NCBI GenBank assembly: GCA_965263345.1
Contig: CBDHHC010000016.1
Location: 186,001-250,000, forward strand
Origin: CBDHHC01 sp965263345
GTDB taxonomy: Bacteria; Pseudomonadota; Alphaproteobacteria; Rhizobiales; CBDHHC01
Direction: 5' to 3'
Length of the DNA: 64,000 nt
Made by a program: the position numbers and the translations under genes. Position 1 is the first letter of the stretch. Each line of letters starts with the position of its first letter. Of this stretch, positions 62,821-64,000 are shown piece after piece. Under the pieces are notes generated by a model. It searched no databases. It saw nothing but the letters and a program-made list of their open reading frames with translations, and was not told the DNA's origin.

Positions 62821-64000
62821 TTATTCGTGAGCTATATAATCAACATACCCTGAACGAACCCAATCAGCCCAACTATTTAAATCGCCCTTTTCGCGAATAT
62901 CTTCGAGAGAATGAACAAGGAGATGCAGGTTATGATCAAGTGCATGGTGCCCAACTTGATTATATTGGAATTCCGCCCGAGCACTCTTCATCTTCCAGGG
63001 TCTCTTAAGAAAGGAGATATAAGCATTCCACTTGGCCCGGATATGCTGTTCTTTGGTTAAGTTTCCAAATTCATGAAGATGAGACAATTGCTTTAAATAG
63101 TCATCTTGAGTGACACAATCAATTGTAAAGCCAAGCCCAGAATAACGCCCTGTACCAGCTGTAATGCAAGGCTTACCAAAGCAAGCCAGTTCCATCCCTG
63201 AAGTCCCCCGAACAGTGACACCATAATCGGCAACCTCAAAAAGGGATAAGGTACAAATATCACTATCAGCCTCAACAAGCTTAACATGCTTTGGCAATTC
63301 ACCGATTTCACTGTCTATCATGACCTTCTCGGCATAATCACAGTTGATATTCTCATATGCTCTTTTCCAGACATTCGCAGGATGAACCTTAATCAACCAA
63401 TTCAACTTATCATTCTGGCAGGCAGCTTTTACTGTCTCAATAAACCAGTGCCCATAATCATCAAAAAGATCTTCTCCGTAAAACAGATTGGCATCCCAAA
63501 GAACATGAGAAAACACCACAGCAACCTTCTTATCAGGGCAAAGTCCATAAGCAGCGTTCAGCTCATCACGGTTGTAAGACTTGGTATTTTTCTGATTGCG
63601 AGCCTGCAAAAACCATTTACCAGAATAACGATGATCAAACACCTCTTGTAAATGTTTTTCTTGAACTTCAGTCCATTCTGCTTCAATGCATTTTTCAAGC
63701 GTTTCACATGCGACAGATGCAGGGTGCTCACGCCTCGTCGAGGACGTCAGTCTTTTAAATATTAAAGCATCATCCTGCCAGGGTTGGATCATCTGTATGA
63801 CATCCGTTCCATTCCTGATTGCCATATCCACCAAAGGACCAAAATACGAATAATTTGCCTCTATAGTAAGCGCCAGATCTGCTGATTGCAGTTCAACCAG
63901 CTTTTGTGCTTTCAAAACATGCTCAAGAATTTGAGGTAACATGCCCTCTAAAAAACGAAGGACCTCGGGTCGATTAAAATCAACAGTGCCCTCAAATCGT
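62821..64000 (-). CDS. Capsule-polysaccharide-type protein (5' end outside window)
   Basis: The frame is open from the stop at 62821 to the right edge, so at least 393 residues are present and the ATG at 63942 is not necessarily the start. The segment 'KVAVVFSHVLWDANLFYG' followed by 'NDKLNWLIKVHPANVW' and 'SLFEVADYGVTVRGTSGMEL' reads like capsule synthesis or surface glycan transferase proteins of the GT-B type, with 'GTSGMELACFGKPCITAG' as the donor-binding-like block. A role in capsule or O-antigen assembly is plausible. No signal peptide is visible. Single gene at the edge of the window. Confidence 0.75.
   Translation of the reverse strand, partial: RFEGTVDFNRPEVLRFLEGMLPQILEHVLKAQKLVELQSADLALTIEANYSYFGPLVDMAIRNGTDVIQMIQPWQDDALIFKRLTSSTRREHPASVACETLEKCIEAEWTEVQEKHLQEVFDHRYSGKWFLQARNQKNTKSYNRDELNAAYGLCPDKKVAVVFSHVLWDANLFYGEDLFDDYGHWFIETVKAACQNDKLNWLIKVHPANVWKRAYENINCDYAEKVMIDSEIGELPKHVKLVEADSDICTLSLFEVADYGVTVRGTSGMELACFGKPCITAGTGRYSGLGFTIDCVTQDDYLKQLSHLHEFGNLTKEQHIRAKWNAYISFLKRPWKMKSARAEFQYNQVGHHALDHNLHLLVHSLEDIREKGDLNSWADWVRSGYVDYIAHE

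Noticed and set aside
1..64000. Defence island, prophage, integrative element or biosynthetic gene cluster
   Set aside because: No integrase, transposase, restriction, toxin-antitoxin, phage structural or synthase gene was seen; ccrM is a solitary cell-cycle methyltransferase without a restriction partner.

Overview
The window looks like a chromosomal segment of an AT-rich alphaproteobacterium. The evidence is gene content and order: a CcrM-type GANTC methyltransferase with a full CtrA box upstream, an F0 operon in the order I-a-c-b'-b, the neighbourhood mutY / DUF721 / DsbA / smc, and an alphaproteobacterial-type RNase P RNA. I cannot name the order or genus from sequence alone. Most genes are intact housekeeping or envelope genes. 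Two loci are clearly broken.

Layout. 1-2.8 kb: the end of a TelA-like gene, a membrane protein and a coiled-coil protein in one operon. 2.8-5.4 kb: rnhB and an OPT-family transporter. 5.5-10.2 kb: palindromic repeats surround a heavily frameshifted Roco gene (about 18 leucine-rich repeats, then Roc GTPase, COR and a membrane tail). 10.15-11.2 kb: a frameshifted YheT-type hydrolase whose C-terminus is encoded by a copy of the same repeat. 11.3-24.5 kb: a broken-up division and cell wall (dcw) cluster, with mraZ-rsmH-ftsL-ftsI separated from murE-mraY-murD by a Pat-like acetyltransferase and an HDAC-family deacetylase on the other strand. murF is absent from its usual place. Upstream of mraZ is a long 10-bp-periodic TGGG array with a 22-bp inverted repeat, probably the MraZ operator.

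24.7-38.5 kb: DUF4345/NmrA/AraC genes, an EF-G-like GTPase, a divergent FCD regulator and L-lactate-dehydrogenase-like pair with two visible operators, small hypothetical genes, a secreted Cys-rich duplicated protein, a YHS protein, a GT2 glycosyltransferase, a lipoprotein hydrolase, and an RNA-ligase-like protein lacking key residues that converges on rnpB. 38.6-45.9 kb: a hyperbasic lytic transglycosylase, an amidase co-translated with a TerB/DnaJ protein, an EamA exporter, ccrM and mutY. 46-55 kb: DUF721, two tandem DsbA-like lipoproteins, smc, and the F0 half of ATP synthase. 55-64 kb: DUF2062, DUF3108, SPFH, Lrp/LysE, VOC and a polysaccharide-type protein running off the right edge.

Candidates for something undescribed: the inverted MraZ operator array, the RNA-ligase pseudoenzyme beside rnpB, the tandem units with exchanged palindromic cores, and the TelA-linked three-gene operon. 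No defence island, prophage, CRISPR array, insertion sequence or tRNA gene was found. All assignments were made by reading motifs; no database search was run.
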